From Planobispora rosea (GTDB lineage Bacteria; Actinomycetota; Actinomycetes; Streptosporangiales; Streptosporangiaceae), in the NCBI RefSeq assembly GCF_014648175.1, contig NZ_BMQP01000007.1, positions 62,001-126,000 of the forward strand: DNA of 64,000 nt, given 5' to 3'. The notes under the pieces were generated by a model. That model was not told the DNA's origin, searched no databases, and was given only the letters and a program-made list of their open reading frames with translations. Each line of letters begins with the position of its first letter. Position 1 is the first letter of the stretch. Made by a program: the position numbers and the translations under genes. Below, one piece after another: positions 45,057 to 53,973 of the stretch.

Positions 45057-45881
45057 ATGACGACAGCGGTGAAAGTACGCGGGCTCACCAAGCGCTACGG
45101 CGACGTGCAGGCCGTCGGGGGAATCGACCTCGACATCGACGCGGGCGAGGTCTTCGCGATCCTCGGCCCGAACGGGGCCGGGAAGTCCACCACGGTGGAG
45201 ATCCTGGAGGGGTACCGGCGACGGGACGCCGGCGAGGTGAGCGTCCTGGGGACCGACCCGGGCAGGCCCACCCGCGAGTGGCGCTCCCGGGTCGGGATCG
45301 TGCTCCAGAGCACCGGTGACGCGGGTGAGATGACGGTGCGGGAGACGGTCCGGCACTTCGCGGGCTACTACCCCCGCGCCCAGGACCCGGACGAGGTGAT
45401 CGAGCGGGTCGGCCTGGCGGAGAAGGCCGGCAGGCGGGTCGGCGAGCTCTCCGGCGGCCAGCGCCGCCGGGTGGACGTGGCGCTGGGAGTGATCGGCAGT
45501 CCGGAGCTGCTCTTCCTGGACGAGCCGACCACCGGGTTCGACCCCGAGGCGCGCCGCCGGTTCTGGGAGCTGATCCAGGGGCTGGCCCACGAGGGCACCA
45601 CGATCGTGCTGACCACCCACTACCTCGACGAGGTCGAGGCGCTGGCCGATCGGGTGGCGGTGATCGCCCGGGGCCGGATCGTGGCCGAGGGCGAGCCCTC
45701 GACCCTGGGCGGGCGGGCCACCGCCCAGGCCACGGTCCGCTGGGCGGGCGGGTCGGTGGAGACCGGCACCCCGACGCGGACCGTCATGGAGCTGACCCGG
45801 CGGTTCGACGGGGAGATCCCCGAGCTGACCGTGACCCGGCCGTCCCTGGAGGACGTCTACCTCGGCCTGATCGGCAGCTGA
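45057..45881 (+). CDS. ABC transporter ATPase (DrrA/daunorubicin-resistance-like)
   Basis: 274 aa. Walker A FAILGPNGAGKSTTVEILEG, Q-loop VGIVLQSTGDAGEMTVRETV, signature ELSGGQRRRVDVALGVIG, Walker B LLFLDEPTTGFDPEARRRFW and H-loop VLTTHYLDEVEALADRVAV. A short C-terminal extension follows. First of four plus-strand genes, ATPase-permease-histidine kinase-response regulator. The gap to the permease (170 bp) contains short direct repeats (CTCGACTTC twice, CGCCCCTGA twice). Confidence 0.93.
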   Translation: MTTAVKVRGLTKRYGDVQAVGGIDLDIDAGEVFAILGPNGAGKSTTVEILEGYRRRDAGEVSVLGTDPGRPTREWRSRVGIVLQSTGDAGEMTVRETVRHFAGYYPRAQDPDEVIERVGLAEKAGRRVGELSGGQRRRVDVALGVIGSPELLFLDEPTTGFDPEARRRFWELIQGLAHEGTTIVLTTHYLDEVEALADRVAVIARGRIVAEGEPSTLGGRATAQATVRWAGGSVETGTPTRTVMELTRRFDGEIPELTVTRPSLEDVYLGLIGS

Positions 45882-46051
45882 TCATCCCTCGACTTCCTCG
45901 ACTTCGCGGACCGTTGTCCCCGATCGCCCGCGGCCGCCCCTGACCGCCCCTGATCGACCCCGCTTCTCATCACTTTCCCTGACTTCTCATGACGTCCCCG
46001 AGGGGCGGGCCCTCTCCGGCGTCCCCTTCGGCAGACCGAGGACCGGTATCC

Positions 46052-46900
46052 ATGACCCAGACCACGACCGCACCATCCGTCTCCGCCGTGGCGGCTTCCC
46101 CGGCGATGCCCTCCACGCTCAGGCTGGGGCTCTCCCAGGCGGCCGCCGAGAACCGGACGTTCTTCCGGCGGCGAGACGCGATGATCTTCACCTTCTCCTT
46201 CCCGATCATCCTGTTGGTGATCTTCGGATCGATCTTCTCCAGCACGGTGGAGGGCACCGGCCTGACCGTCTCCCAGCTGTACGTGGCCGGGCTGATCGGC
46301 TCGGCGACCATGACGGGCTTCCAGAACCTCGGCATCGGCATCGCGCTGAACCGGGACGACGGCACGCTCAAGCGGCTGGCCGGCACGCCTCTGCCGCCCG
46401 CCGCCTACTTCATGGGCAAGGCGCTCAACACCCTGCTCGTCTCCTTCGTCCAGGTCGTGATCCTGCTGGTCATCGGGGTGGCCCTGTTCGACCTGGACCT
46501 GCCCTCGGCGGCCTCCGACTGGCTGACCTTCACCTGGGTGTTCGTGCTCGGCGTGCTCGGATCGTCCCTGCTCGGCATCGCCGTCAGCAGTCTCCCCCGC
46601 TCGGGGAGCAGCGCCAGCGCGGTGATCGCGATGCCGTTCGTGGTGCTGCAGTTCATCTCGGGGGTGTTCATCCCGGCCAGGGAGCTGCCCGAGTGGCTGT
46701 CCCAGATCGCGGCGATCTTCCCGCTGAAGTGGATGTGCCAGGGATTCCGCGCCGTCTTCCTGGGAGAGGACGGTGCCACACTTGAGCCGACGAATTCGTA
46801 CGAACTCGGCCGCGTCGCGTTGATCCTGGGCGCGTGGGTCATCGGAGGACTGGTGCTGTGCCTGACGACCTTCCGCTGGAAGAGCCGGAACGACGGCTAG
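46052..46900 (+). CDS. ABC-2 type permease
   Basis: 282 aa from ATG at 46052 (frame to 45989 possible). Six hydrophobic segments: MIFTFSFPIILLVIFGSIFS, LYVAGLIGSATMTGFQNLGI, LVSFVQVVILLVIGVALFDL, FTWVFVLGVLGSSLLGIAVS, VIAMPFVVLQFISGVFIPAR and LGRVALILGAWVIGGLVLCL. ERNRDDGTLKRLAGTPLPPA-like loop is characteristic of ABC2_membrane exporters. Partner of the 45.0-kb ATPase. Regulated by the kinase/regulator pair encoded next, judging from the operon. Confidence 0.9.
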   Translation: MTQTTTAPSVSAVAASPAMPSTLRLGLSQAAAENRTFFRRRDAMIFTFSFPIILLVIFGSIFSSTVEGTGLTVSQLYVAGLIGSATMTGFQNLGIGIALNRDDGTLKRLAGTPLPPAAYFMGKALNTLLVSFVQVVILLVIGVALFDLDLPSAASDWLTFTWVFVLGVLGSSLLGIAVSSLPRSGSSASAVIAMPFVVLQFISGVFIPARELPEWLSQIAAIFPLKWMCQGFRAVFLGEDGATLEPTNSYELGRVALILGAWVIGGLVLCLTTFRWKSRNDG

Positions 46901-46950
46901 CGGGCCACCCGGACGGACCGCCTACCGGACCGCCCGCCGCACCTTCCGCC

Positions 46951-48234
46951 ATGCGGGGCGGGCGGGGTGCCGTCCCGCTGCTGCGGCCGGGCCGGCCCGC
47001 CGACCCGTCCGGTCCGAACGTCTGGGAGTCGTCCCTGCTCGGCTGGGAGCTGCTGCTGGCCGCCACGACGCTGCTGCCCGCCGTGTTCATCATGCTGTGG
47101 AGCCGGGGCGGCTGGACGGACCCGCTCGCCGCCGGGCTCATGGCGGCCGTCCTCCCGCTCTACCTCCTCGTCGGCCGCCCGGCGATCATGAGCGACGACC
47201 GGCGGCGCGGGATCGTCTACATCGCCCTGCTCGTCGCGCTGTTCACCCCGGCCGCGCTGCTGGCCCCGTCGGCGACGTTCGCGCTGTTCGGGCTCTGCCC
47301 GCAGTGCTTCATGGTCCTGCGGGCCAGGCCCGCCGTCGGGGTGGTCGTCCTGCTCAACCTCGGCCCGGCCCTGCGCTTCCTGCTGTCCTCCGACGGCTGG
47401 GCGGGGACGTTCAACTTCCTGACCGTCACCACGATCACGATCTTCTTCTCCGCCGTCTTCGGCGTCTGGATGGAGAGGATCATGCAGCAGAGCGAGGAAC
47501 GGGCCGCGCTCATCGCGGAGCTGGAGGCCCAGCGGGCCGAGGTGGCCAGGCTCTCGGCCGAGCGCGGGGCGCTCGCCGAACGGGAACGCCTGGCCGGGGA
47601 GATCCACGACACCCTGGCGCAGGGGTTCACCAGCATCATCATGCTGATCCAGGCCGCCGAGGCGCAGCCGGACCCGGCCCGCCACCTGGCGCTGGCCGTA
47701 CGGACCGCACGGGAGAACCTGGCCGAGGCCCGCGCGCTGGTGGCGGCGCTCGGCCCCGCCCCGCTGGACGGCTCCAGCTTCGACGAGGCACTCGGCAGGC
47801 TCGTCGCCCGGCTCGGCGAGGAGACGGGGATCGCGGCGGGCGTCTCCGTCCGGGGGACGTCGCGGCCGCTGCCGCCACCGGTCGAGGTGGTCCTCATCCG
47901 CGCCGTCCAGGAGGCCCTGGCCAACGTGCGCAAGCACGCGGCGGCGAACCGGGTCGAGGTCTCGGCCGCCTACGGTCCCGGCACGGTGGTCCTGGAGATC
48001 CGCGACGACGGGCGCGGCGCAGACCATCGGTCCTCCGGCGGGGAGGGGTACGGCCTGCGCGGCATGCGCGCCCGCGTCGAGCAGGTGGGCGGGTTCCTCA
48101 CCCTGACCGGCGCCCCCGGCGGGGGAACCGCCCTGGAGATCACCGTTCCCACCGGTTCCGGCGCGCTCCGGCAGGGCTCCGATCCCGGGACCGCCCCACC
48201 CGCGACCGCCGTCGCCTCCGAGCAGGGAGCATGA
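46951..48234 (+). CDS. Sensor histidine kinase, HisKA_3 type
   Basis: 427 aa from ATG at 46951. N-terminal ~190 residues carry five or six hydrophobic segments (LLGWELLLAATTLLPAVFIM and on), then a coiled stretch ERAALIAELEAQRAEVARLS. The phospho-acceptor box is LAGEIHDTLAQGFTSIIMLI (His), followed by the ATPase domain VQEALANVRKHAAANRVEVS (N-box), DDGRGADHRSSGGEGYGLRG and MRARVEQVGGFLTLTGAPGG. The NarL-type regulator follows 3 bp later. It probably senses a membrane stress or antibiotic handled by the upstream ABC exporter (inference). Confidence 0.92.
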   Translation: MRGGRGAVPLLRPGRPADPSGPNVWESSLLGWELLLAATTLLPAVFIMLWSRGGWTDPLAAGLMAAVLPLYLLVGRPAIMSDDRRRGIVYIALLVALFTPAALLAPSATFALFGLCPQCFMVLRARPAVGVVVLLNLGPALRFLLSSDGWAGTFNFLTVTTITIFFSAVFGVWMERIMQQSEERAALIAELEAQRAEVARLSAERGALAERERLAGEIHDTLAQGFTSIIMLIQAAEAQPDPARHLALAVRTARENLAEARALVAALGPAPLDGSSFDEALGRLVARLGEETGIAAGVSVRGTSRPLPPPVEVVLIRAVQEALANVRKHAAANRVEVSAAYGPGTVVLEIRDDGRGADHRSSGGEGYGLRGMRARVEQVGGFLTLTGAPGGGTALEITVPTGSGALRQGSDPGTAPPATAVASEQGA

Positions 48235-48237
48235 CCG

Positions 48238-48861
48238 TTGCTGCGTCTGATGATCGTCGATGACCATCCGGTGGTCCGCGAGGGCCTCCGCGGAATGCTG
48301 GAGTCCGACCCCCGGATCACCGTGGCGGGCGAGGCCGCCTCGGGGGACGAGGCGGTCGTCCGGGCGCGCGAGCTCGTCCCGGATGTGATCCTGATGGACC
48401 TGCGCATGCCGGGCGGGGACGGGGTGGGCGCGATCTCGCGCATCCTGGCGGACCGGCCGGAGAGCCGGGTGATCGTGCTGACCACCTACGAGACGGACCA
48501 GGACATCGTGCGCGCGGTCGAGGCCGGAGCCGCCGGATACCTGCTCAAGGACACCTCCCGGGCGGACCTGCTGGCCGCGATCGTCTCGGCCGCGCGGGGC
48601 GAGACGGTGCTCTCGCCGTCGGTGGCGACCCGGCTGGTCACCCGGATGCGGGCACCCGTGGCCGAATCGCTGTCCCGGCGTGAGACGGAGGTGCTCTCCC
48701 TGGTCGCACGGGGGCTGACCAACGCCGAGATCGGGAAGGAGCTGTTCATCAGCGAGACCACGGTCAAGACCCATCTCCTGCGCGTCTTCGGCAAGCTCGG
48801 CGTCTCCGACCGCACCGCGGCGGTCACCACCGCCATGGAGCGGGGGTTCCTCCCCCGCTGA
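48238..48861 (+). CDS. NarL/FixJ-family response regulator
   Basis: 207 aa from TTG at 48238 (an ATG 12 bases later would delete LeuLeuArgLeu). Receiver: LMIVDDHPVVREGLRGMLES with the acidic pair, phospho-Asp in VILMDLRMPGGDGVGAI, and Lys in GYLLKDTSRADLL. C-terminal LuxR HTH: SRRETEVLSLVARGLTNAEI, GKELFISETTVKTHLLRVFG. Cognate of the kinase encoded just upstream. Confidence 0.93.
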   Translation: MLRLMIVDDHPVVREGLRGMLESDPRITVAGEAASGDEAVVRARELVPDVILMDLRMPGGDGVGAISRILADRPESRVIVLTTYETDQDIVRAVEAGAAGYLLKDTSRADLLAAIVSAARGETVLSPSVATRLVTRMRAPVAESLSRRETEVLSLVARGLTNAEIGKELFISETTVKTHLLRVFGKLGVSDRTAAVTTAMERGFLPR

Positions 48862-49018
48862 TGGACCCTGCCCGGCGGAGCCGAGTAAGTGATGGTTTAC
48901 CTCGTGGGCGGTCCCGGTCTATCGTGGGCGCACCGTGCCCGTTCGGCTCGCCGCGCTCATACGGGGTCCGGCGAAGGCCTTCCCTCGGGCATCCCTCATG
49001 CGTGACAGGAGGCCCGTG

Positions 49019-50503
49019 ATGTCCACGGCGACCGAGCAGCGAACGTTCGACTCACTCAACCCCGCGACCGGTTCCGTCGTCGGCACCCACCCGGTCCACG
49101 ACGCGGCGGCCGTGCGCGCCGCGGTGGCCGCGGCCGGGCCCGCCGCGGAGTGGTGGGCCGGGCTGGGCTGGGCCGAGCGCAGGCGGCGGCTCCTCGACTA
49201 CAAGGCGGTCATCGCGCGGGACATCGCCAGGATCGTCACCATGGTCCACGAGGAGACCGGCAAGCCGAAGGCCGACGCCACCCTCGAAGTGATCCTGACC
49301 ATCACCCACCTCGACTGGGCGGCCCGCAACGCGCGCAAGGTCCTCGGCCCCCGGCGGGTCTCCCCCGGTCCGACCGGCCTCAACATCGCGGCCACGCTGG
49401 AGTACCTCCCGCTGGGCGTCGTCGGAGTGATCGGCCCGTGGAACTACCCGGTGTTCACGCCGATGGGCTCGATCGCCTACGCGCTGGCCGCGGGGAACGC
49501 GGTGGTCTTCAAGCCGAGCGAGCTGACCCCGGGCACGGGCGTGCTGCTGGCCGAGCTGTTCGCCGAGTCCGTGCCCGAGCACCCGGTCTTCCGTACGGTG
49601 ACCGGCCTGGGCGAGACGGGCGCGGCGCTGGCGGGGGACCCCGGGGTGAAGAAGATCGCGTTCACCGGCTCGACGGCCACCGCCAAGCGGGTGATGGCGG
49701 CCTGCGCGCAGAACCTGACCCCGATGGTGGCCGAGTGCGGCGGCAAGGACGCGCTGATCGTGGACGCCGACGCCGACCTCGCGGCGGCCGCGGACGCCGC
49801 GCTGTGGGGCGCGATGTCCAACGCCGGGCAGACCTGCGTCGGCGTGGAGCGGGTCTACGTGGTGGACGCGGTCTACGACGACTTCATGCGGGAACTGACC
49901 GGGCGCGCGGAGAAGGTGCGGGCGGGCGAGGAGTACGGCCCGATCACCATGCCCGGGCAGATCGACGTCATCCGGCGGCACATCGACGCCGCCGTGGCGA
50001 ACGGCAAGGCCGTCCTCGGCGGGCCGGAGTCGGTCCGCCCGCCGTACGTCGACCCGGTGATCGTGGAGGACGTCCCCGAGGACTCCCCCGCCGTCCGCGA
50101 GGAGACCTTCGGCCCGACCGTGACGGTCAAGCGCGTCGCCGACGCGGAGGAGGCGCTGGAGCGGGCCAACGCCAGCGCCTACGGCCTGGCCGGCACGATC
50201 TTCTCCGGAGACCGGCGCCGGGCCATGGACCTGGCCCGGCGCATGCGCACCGGGATGACCGCCATCAACTCGGTCATCTCCTTCGCCTCCATCCCCGCGC
50301 TGCCCTTCGGCGGGCTGGGCGACTCCGGCTTCGGCCGGATCCACGGCGCGGACGGGCTGCGGGAGTTCTCCCGGCCCAAGGGCGTCTCCCGCCAGCGCTT
50401 CGCACTCCCCGGAATGAATCTCACATCGTTCTCCCGAGGGCAAGCCGAGCTTGACCGTCTTGTCAGACTTGTGAGCTTCTTGCACGGGCGACGCAAGCAA
50501 TAA
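49019..50503 (+). CDS. Aldehyde dehydrogenase
   Basis: 494 aa from ATG at 49019 (AGGAGG nine bases upstream). NAD site VGVIGPWNYPVFTPMGSIAY, FTGSTATAKRVMA, Glu in MVAECGGKDALIVDADADLA, and the catalytic Cys in GAMSNAGQTCVGVERVYVVD. The closing segment is FGGLGDSGFGRIHGADGLRE. The unusual, basic tail (QAELDRLVRLVSFLHGRRKQ) extends beyond the usual ALDH end. Substrate is unknown; fatty or betaine-type aldehydes are possible. A TetR gene follows. Confidence 0.92.
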   Translation: MSTATEQRTFDSLNPATGSVVGTHPVHDAAAVRAAVAAAGPAAEWWAGLGWAERRRRLLDYKAVIARDIARIVTMVHEETGKPKADATLEVILTITHLDWAARNARKVLGPRRVSPGPTGLNIAATLEYLPLGVVGVIGPWNYPVFTPMGSIAYALAAGNAVVFKPSELTPGTGVLLAELFAESVPEHPVFRTVTGLGETGAALAGDPGVKKIAFTGSTATAKRVMAACAQNLTPMVAECGGKDALIVDADADLAAAADAALWGAMSNAGQTCVGVERVYVVDAVYDDFMRELTGRAEKVRAGEEYGPITMPGQIDVIRRHIDAAVANGKAVLGGPESVRPPYVDPVIVEDVPEDSPAVREETFGPTVTVKRVADAEEALERANASAYGLAGTIFSGDRRRAMDLARRMRTGMTAINSVISFASIPALPFGGLGDSGFGRIHGADGLREFSRPKGVSRQRFALPGMNLTSFSRGQAELDRLVRLVSFLHGRRKQ

Positions 50504-50595
50504 CACCTTTACTCTTCCACAAAAGGGATCTTGCACCCATAATTGGGGGTTCCAGGGAGCAGGATCGTGGAGTGGAAGTGATATCTAATGCGTTT

Positions 50596-50626
50596 GTCAA
50601 CTCCCCACCCGCAGCGAGGAGTTGAC
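50596..50626. promoter_or_regulatory. Inverted repeat that includes the ribosome site of the second tetR gene
   Basis: GTCAACTCC (50596-50604) and GGAGTTGAC (50618-50626) are perfect 9-bp arms with a 13-nt loop; the second arm ends one base before the ATG and contains the GGAG ribosome site. In RNA the hairpin would hide the ribosome site; in DNA it could be an operator for autorepression. Confidence 0.65.
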
Positions 50627-51232
50627 ATGGGTGGACGTTCTTATCGGGGAATGTCAGCAGAGGAGCGTTTGCAGGAGCGTCGCGAGCGGCTCATCTCCGC
50701 GGCCTACAGCCTCTACGCGGACCTGGGCTTCCCGGACACCACCATCGAGAAGCTGTGCGCCGTCGCCCGCATCTCCAACCGCGCGTTCTACGAGTGCTTC
50801 ACCGGACGCGAGGAACTGATGCAGGTGGTGTACAACCGGTGCGTGCGCGACAACCTCGCGGTGGTCTCCAAGGCCGTCGAGCAGGCCCCGAACACACTGC
50901 TCGGCCGGATCGAGGCGGGCGTCGCGGCGTACATCCAGTTCGTCACCGAGGAGCCGCGCCGGGCCCGGATCCTCCACCTGGAGGTACGGCGGGCCGGCGA
51001 CTGCCTGACCTCCTCCCGGCAGGCGGCCGTGGCGGGTTTCACCCAGATCATCGAGACCAACCTCATCGAGGCTCCCGACACCGACGGGGCCGACCCGCAC
51101 CTGCTCGTACTCGGCATGATCGGCGCCCTCCAGGAGCTGCTCATCGAGTGGGTGCTGGCCGACGACCCGCCCTCGGTCGATCAGGTGGTCAAGACCGCCG
51201 TGCACATCTACCGGCGGTCGCTGGGGAACTGA
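50627..51232 (+). CDS. TetR/AcrR-family regulator
   Basis: 201 aa from ATG at 50627. HTH: SAEERLQERRERLISAAYSL, YADLGFPDTTIEKLCAVARI, SNRAFYECFTGREELMQVVY. The C-terminal domain is helical (VEQAPNTLLGRIEAGVAAYI) and contains no ligand clue. It follows the aldehyde dehydrogenase by ~120 bp on the same strand and is convergent with the response regulator at 51.2 kb. Autoregulation through the inverted repeat over its ribosome site is possible; it may also control the aldehyde dehydrogenase. Confidence 0.9.
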   Translation: MGGRSYRGMSAEERLQERRERLISAAYSLYADLGFPDTTIEKLCAVARISNRAFYECFTGREELMQVVYNRCVRDNLAVVSKAVEQAPNTLLGRIEAGVAAYIQFVTEEPRRARILHLEVRRAGDCLTSSRQAAVAGFTQIIETNLIEAPDTDGADPHLLVLGMIGALQELLIEWVLADDPPSVDQVVKTAVHIYRRSLGN

Positions 51233-51245
51233 CCGGCCCGGCCCG

Positions 51246-51839
51246 TCACAGCCAGCCCTTCTCCTGGGCGGCCCGGATGGCGGTGATCCGGTTGGTGGCA
51301 CCCAGCTTGGTGATCGCGCTGGACAGGTAGTTCCGGACGGTGCCCTCGGTGAGGTGGAGCGTCTTGGCGATCTCCCCCACCGACGCGCCCCCGGCCGCCT
51401 GGGCCAGCGCGTCCCGTTCCCGGTCGGTCAGCGGGCTCTCCCCCGCCATCATCGCCGAGGCGGCCATCTCCGGGTCGAGGTAGCGCCCGCCCGAGTGGAC
51501 CCTGCGGATCGCGGTCGCCAGCTCGTCGGAGGAGGCGTCCTTGGGGACGAAGCCGCGCACCCCGGCGGCCAGCGCCCGCCGCAGGTATCCGGGCCGCCCG
51601 AAGCTGGTCAGCATCAGCATCGCCTGTCCGGGCAGCGCCTCCGCCACGCTCAGCCCGTCCATGCCCGGCATCTCGATGTCCAGCACGATCACGTCGGGCG
51701 CGTTCTCCCGTACGGCCTGCGCCACCAGGTCGCCCCGGGCGACCTGGGCCACGACCTCGATATCCGGCTCCAGTCCGAGCAGCGTGGCGATCGCCCCGCG
51801 GATCAGGTGCTCGTCGTCGGCCAGCAGGACCCGGATCAT
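51246..51839 (-). CDS. NarL/LuxR response regulator (DesR-like)
   Basis: 197 aa. Receiver VLLADDEHLIRGAIATLLGL, phospho-Asp in DVIVLDIEMPGMDGLSVAEA, and Lys in FVPKDASSDELATAIRR. HTH: LTDRERDALAQAAGGASVGE, IAKTLHLTEGTVRNYLSSAI, TKLGATNRITAIRAAQEKGW. Its start overlaps the kinase stop by ATGA. Last gene of a second ATPase-permease-kinase-regulator module. Confidence 0.93.
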   Translation of the reverse strand: MIRVLLADDEHLIRGAIATLLGLEPDIEVVAQVARGDLVAQAVRENAPDVIVLDIEMPGMDGLSVAEALPGQAMLMLTSFGRPGYLRRALAAGVRGFVPKDASSDELATAIRRVHSGGRYLDPEMAASAMMAGESPLTDRERDALAQAAGGASVGEIAKTLHLTEGTVRNYLSSAITKLGATNRITAIRAAQEKGWL

Positions 51840-53080
51840 CGAATCTCCTCCAGCGGGATCGTCGCCCGCAATCTGAACTCCCCGGAGCGGTCCGCCCCCG
51901 CGGTCACCGAACCGCCCGAGGCGGCCACCCGCTCCGCCATCCCGGCCAGGCCGGTGCCGCCCCGGCCGTTCATCTCCTTCACCCCGTCGTTGACCATCTC
52001 CAGCACCGCCGTACCGTCCTGGAGGGCGATGGAGATGCGGCAGCGCGTCGCCGTGCTGTGCCGCAGCACGTTGGTGGTGCCCTCACGGACCACCCACGCC
52101 AGCAGCGTGGCCAGCTCCTCGGGCACCTCCTCCTGCGGCGTCCGGAGCACGCAGCGGATCCCGCCCGCCTCCAGCACCGCCGTCATGCTGCGCAGCTCGG
52201 CGTCGAGGTCGACCGTACGGTAGCCGCGCACCGCCGTGCGGATCTCCTTCAGCGCCTCCCTGGCCAGCCCGCGGACCTCCTCCATCTCGGCGGCGGCCCG
52301 CTCGGCGTCGGCCCGGGCGAGCTTGACGGCCACCTCGCTCTTGAGAGCGATCGCGGAGAGGCTGTGCCCGACGAGGTCGTGCATGTCGCGGGCGAAGCGC
52401 AGCCGCTCCTCGGTCACCGCCAGCCGGGCCTTGGCCTCCTTGCCGGCCTCGGCCGCCCGGACCACCTCCCAGAACCAGAGCTGGAACCGGTTCGTCCACG
52501 GAAGGACCAGGGATATCCCGACATAGCCGCCGACCACCGCGCCGAAGCCCTCCTGGTCCGAGTAGATCGCCAGAGCCTCCGGGGAGTCCGGCGCGCCCGG
52601 CCAGAGCAGGTACAGCCCCGCTGCGGTCGAGCCGAGGGTGGCGAGGAAGGTGCCGGACCGGCTCAGCAGCAGCGCCGCGCCCGTCGCCCAGGCCAGGGCG
52701 ACCATCCCCCAGGCCCAGAGATGCCCGTTCTGGGTCACCAGCACGGCCAGCGCGATCACGCCCGAGACGGCGATCTCCCGGTTCGCGGTGGTGCCGTCCA
52801 TCGCGGCCCTGACGATGCGCACCTGGAGCAGGCTGAAGGGGATCAGCGCCAGAACCCCCGCGATCACCAGGGGGACCGGCTCTGTCGCGGTGGCCCGGGA
52901 GAACCAGCCGAGGGATCCGACCCAGGGCAGGAAGGCGCCGATGCTCAGCATCCAGAAGGTCAGCCGGCGCAACCGCTCCACCTGGGAGCGGCTCTTGCGG
53001 CGCAGCGGCAGCCGGGGGACGGCCGAGGGGACGAGGCGCCCGATGCGCCCCGTCCCCTTTTTGTCAGTATTTGTCGACAT
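51836..53080 (-). CDS. Sensor histidine kinase (DesK-like, HisKA_3)
   Basis: 414 aa. N-terminal five to six helices (TFWMLSIGAFLPWVGSLGWF, VPLVIAGVLALIPFSLLQVR and others), then the coiled linker KEAKARLAVTEERLRFARDM, the phospho-acceptor HDLVGHSLSAIALKSEVAVK, and the ATPase domain WVVREGTTNVLRHSTATRCR with EMVNDGVKEMNGRGGTGLAG. Its sensing helices and H-box differ from the 46.9-kb kinase, so the two are not recent duplicates. It pairs with the DesR-like regulator and probably responds to a membrane signal (inference). Confidence 0.92.
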   Translation of the reverse strand: MSTNTDKKGTGRIGRLVPSAVPRLPLRRKSRSQVERLRRLTFWMLSIGAFLPWVGSLGWFSRATATEPVPLVIAGVLALIPFSLLQVRIVRAAMDGTTANREIAVSGVIALAVLVTQNGHLWAWGMVALAWATGAALLLSRSGTFLATLGSTAAGLYLLWPGAPDSPEALAIYSDQEGFGAVVGGYVGISLVLPWTNRFQLWFWEVVRAAEAGKEAKARLAVTEERLRFARDMHDLVGHSLSAIALKSEVAVKLARADAERAAAEMEEVRGLAREALKEIRTAVRGYRTVDLDAELRSMTAVLEAGGIRCVLRTPQEEVPEELATLLAWVVREGTTNVLRHSTATRCRISIALQDGTAVLEMVNDGVKEMNGRGGTGLAGMAERVAASGGSVTAGADRSGEFRLRATIPLEEIR

Positions 53081-53091
53081 CGGCGTTTACG

Positions 53092-53973
53092 TTAGCTGTG
53101 CCGGGGCTCCCACCGGAACAACCACCGGGCCAGCACCGCGCCGATCGCGACCCAGGCGAGCAGGATTCCGATCGAGGGCAGCGCGGCCACCCACTGCTCG
53201 ATCATGGTCAGCTTCTCACCGCCGTCGGAGAAGTGGTCCGCGCCGAGGAAGCCGGTGCGCATCATCTCCACGATCGGGGTGACCGGGAGCAGGCCCGAGA
53301 TCACCGCCAGCGGGCCGGGCAGCACCTCGGCGGGGAAGGCGATCGGCGCGGCGACCATCATGACGAGCAGCACCGGGAGCACCGTGATCTGCGCCATCTC
53401 CGCGTTCGGCGTCAGGCCCGAGAAGGCCGCCGCGATCAGGCCGAACACCGCGACTCCCAGCGCCGCGGCGACCACGATCATCGGCACGTTGGCCGGCAGG
53501 ACGCCCTCCGAGCGGTGGACCCAGACCCCCAGCAGCAGCACCTGGAAGAGGAAGAGCGCCAGAGCGCTGAGCCCGCTGCCCGCCATCACCGCCGCCGCCG
53601 ACGGCTGGCCCCCGCGCAGCCGCTTGAGCACCAGTTCCTCGCGGCGGGCGGTGAAGGAGTTGACCAGGTTGATGAAGACCGCGAAGGCCAGCATCAGCCC
53701 GGGGACGCCGGTCAGCACGAACAGCTCGCCGTCGATCCCGGCGATGTCCCCGGTCGGGAACGAGGTGTAGACGGCGGCCAGCAGCAGCGGCATCAGCAGC
53801 ACGTTGAACAGCACAGTCGTGTTCCGCCCGACCAGGGCCAGGTCGACCCGTGCCAGCCGCACGGCGTGCAGAACGTCGGTCCTCATCACTCCACCACTCC
53901 TCGTCGTCCGCCGTGCGGTCTGCTCGTCCTCGCGGATCACTCCGCTCACTGCTGCGGTCGCGTCGCGCCTCAC
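53092..53973 (-). CDS. ABC-2 type permease
   Basis: 293 aa from GTG at 53973, which overlaps the ATPase stop (GTGA). A strong alternative is ATG at 53886 (GGAGTGGTGGAG upstream), giving 264 aa and starting MRTDVLHAVRLARVDL. Six hydrophobic segments are seen: TVLFNVLLMPLLLAAVYTSF, VPGLMLAFAVFINLVNSF, SALALFLFQVLLLGVWV, VPMIVVAAALGVAVFGLIAA, ITVLPVLLVMMVAAPIAFPA and LPSIGILLAWVAIGAVLARW. Works with the ATPase upstream; the substrate is unknown. Confidence 0.88.
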   Translation of the reverse strand: MRRDATAAVSGVIREDEQTARRTTRSGGVMRTDVLHAVRLARVDLALVGRNTTVLFNVLLMPLLLAAVYTSFPTGDIAGIDGELFVLTGVPGLMLAFAVFINLVNSFTARREELVLKRLRGGQPSAAAVMAGSGLSALALFLFQVLLLGVWVHRSEGVLPANVPMIVVAAALGVAVFGLIAAAFSGLTPNAEMAQITVLPVLLVMMVAAPIAFPAEVLPGPLAVISGLLPVTPIVEMMRTGFLGADHFSDGGEKLTMIEQWVAALPSIGILLAWVAIGAVLARWLFRWEPRHS

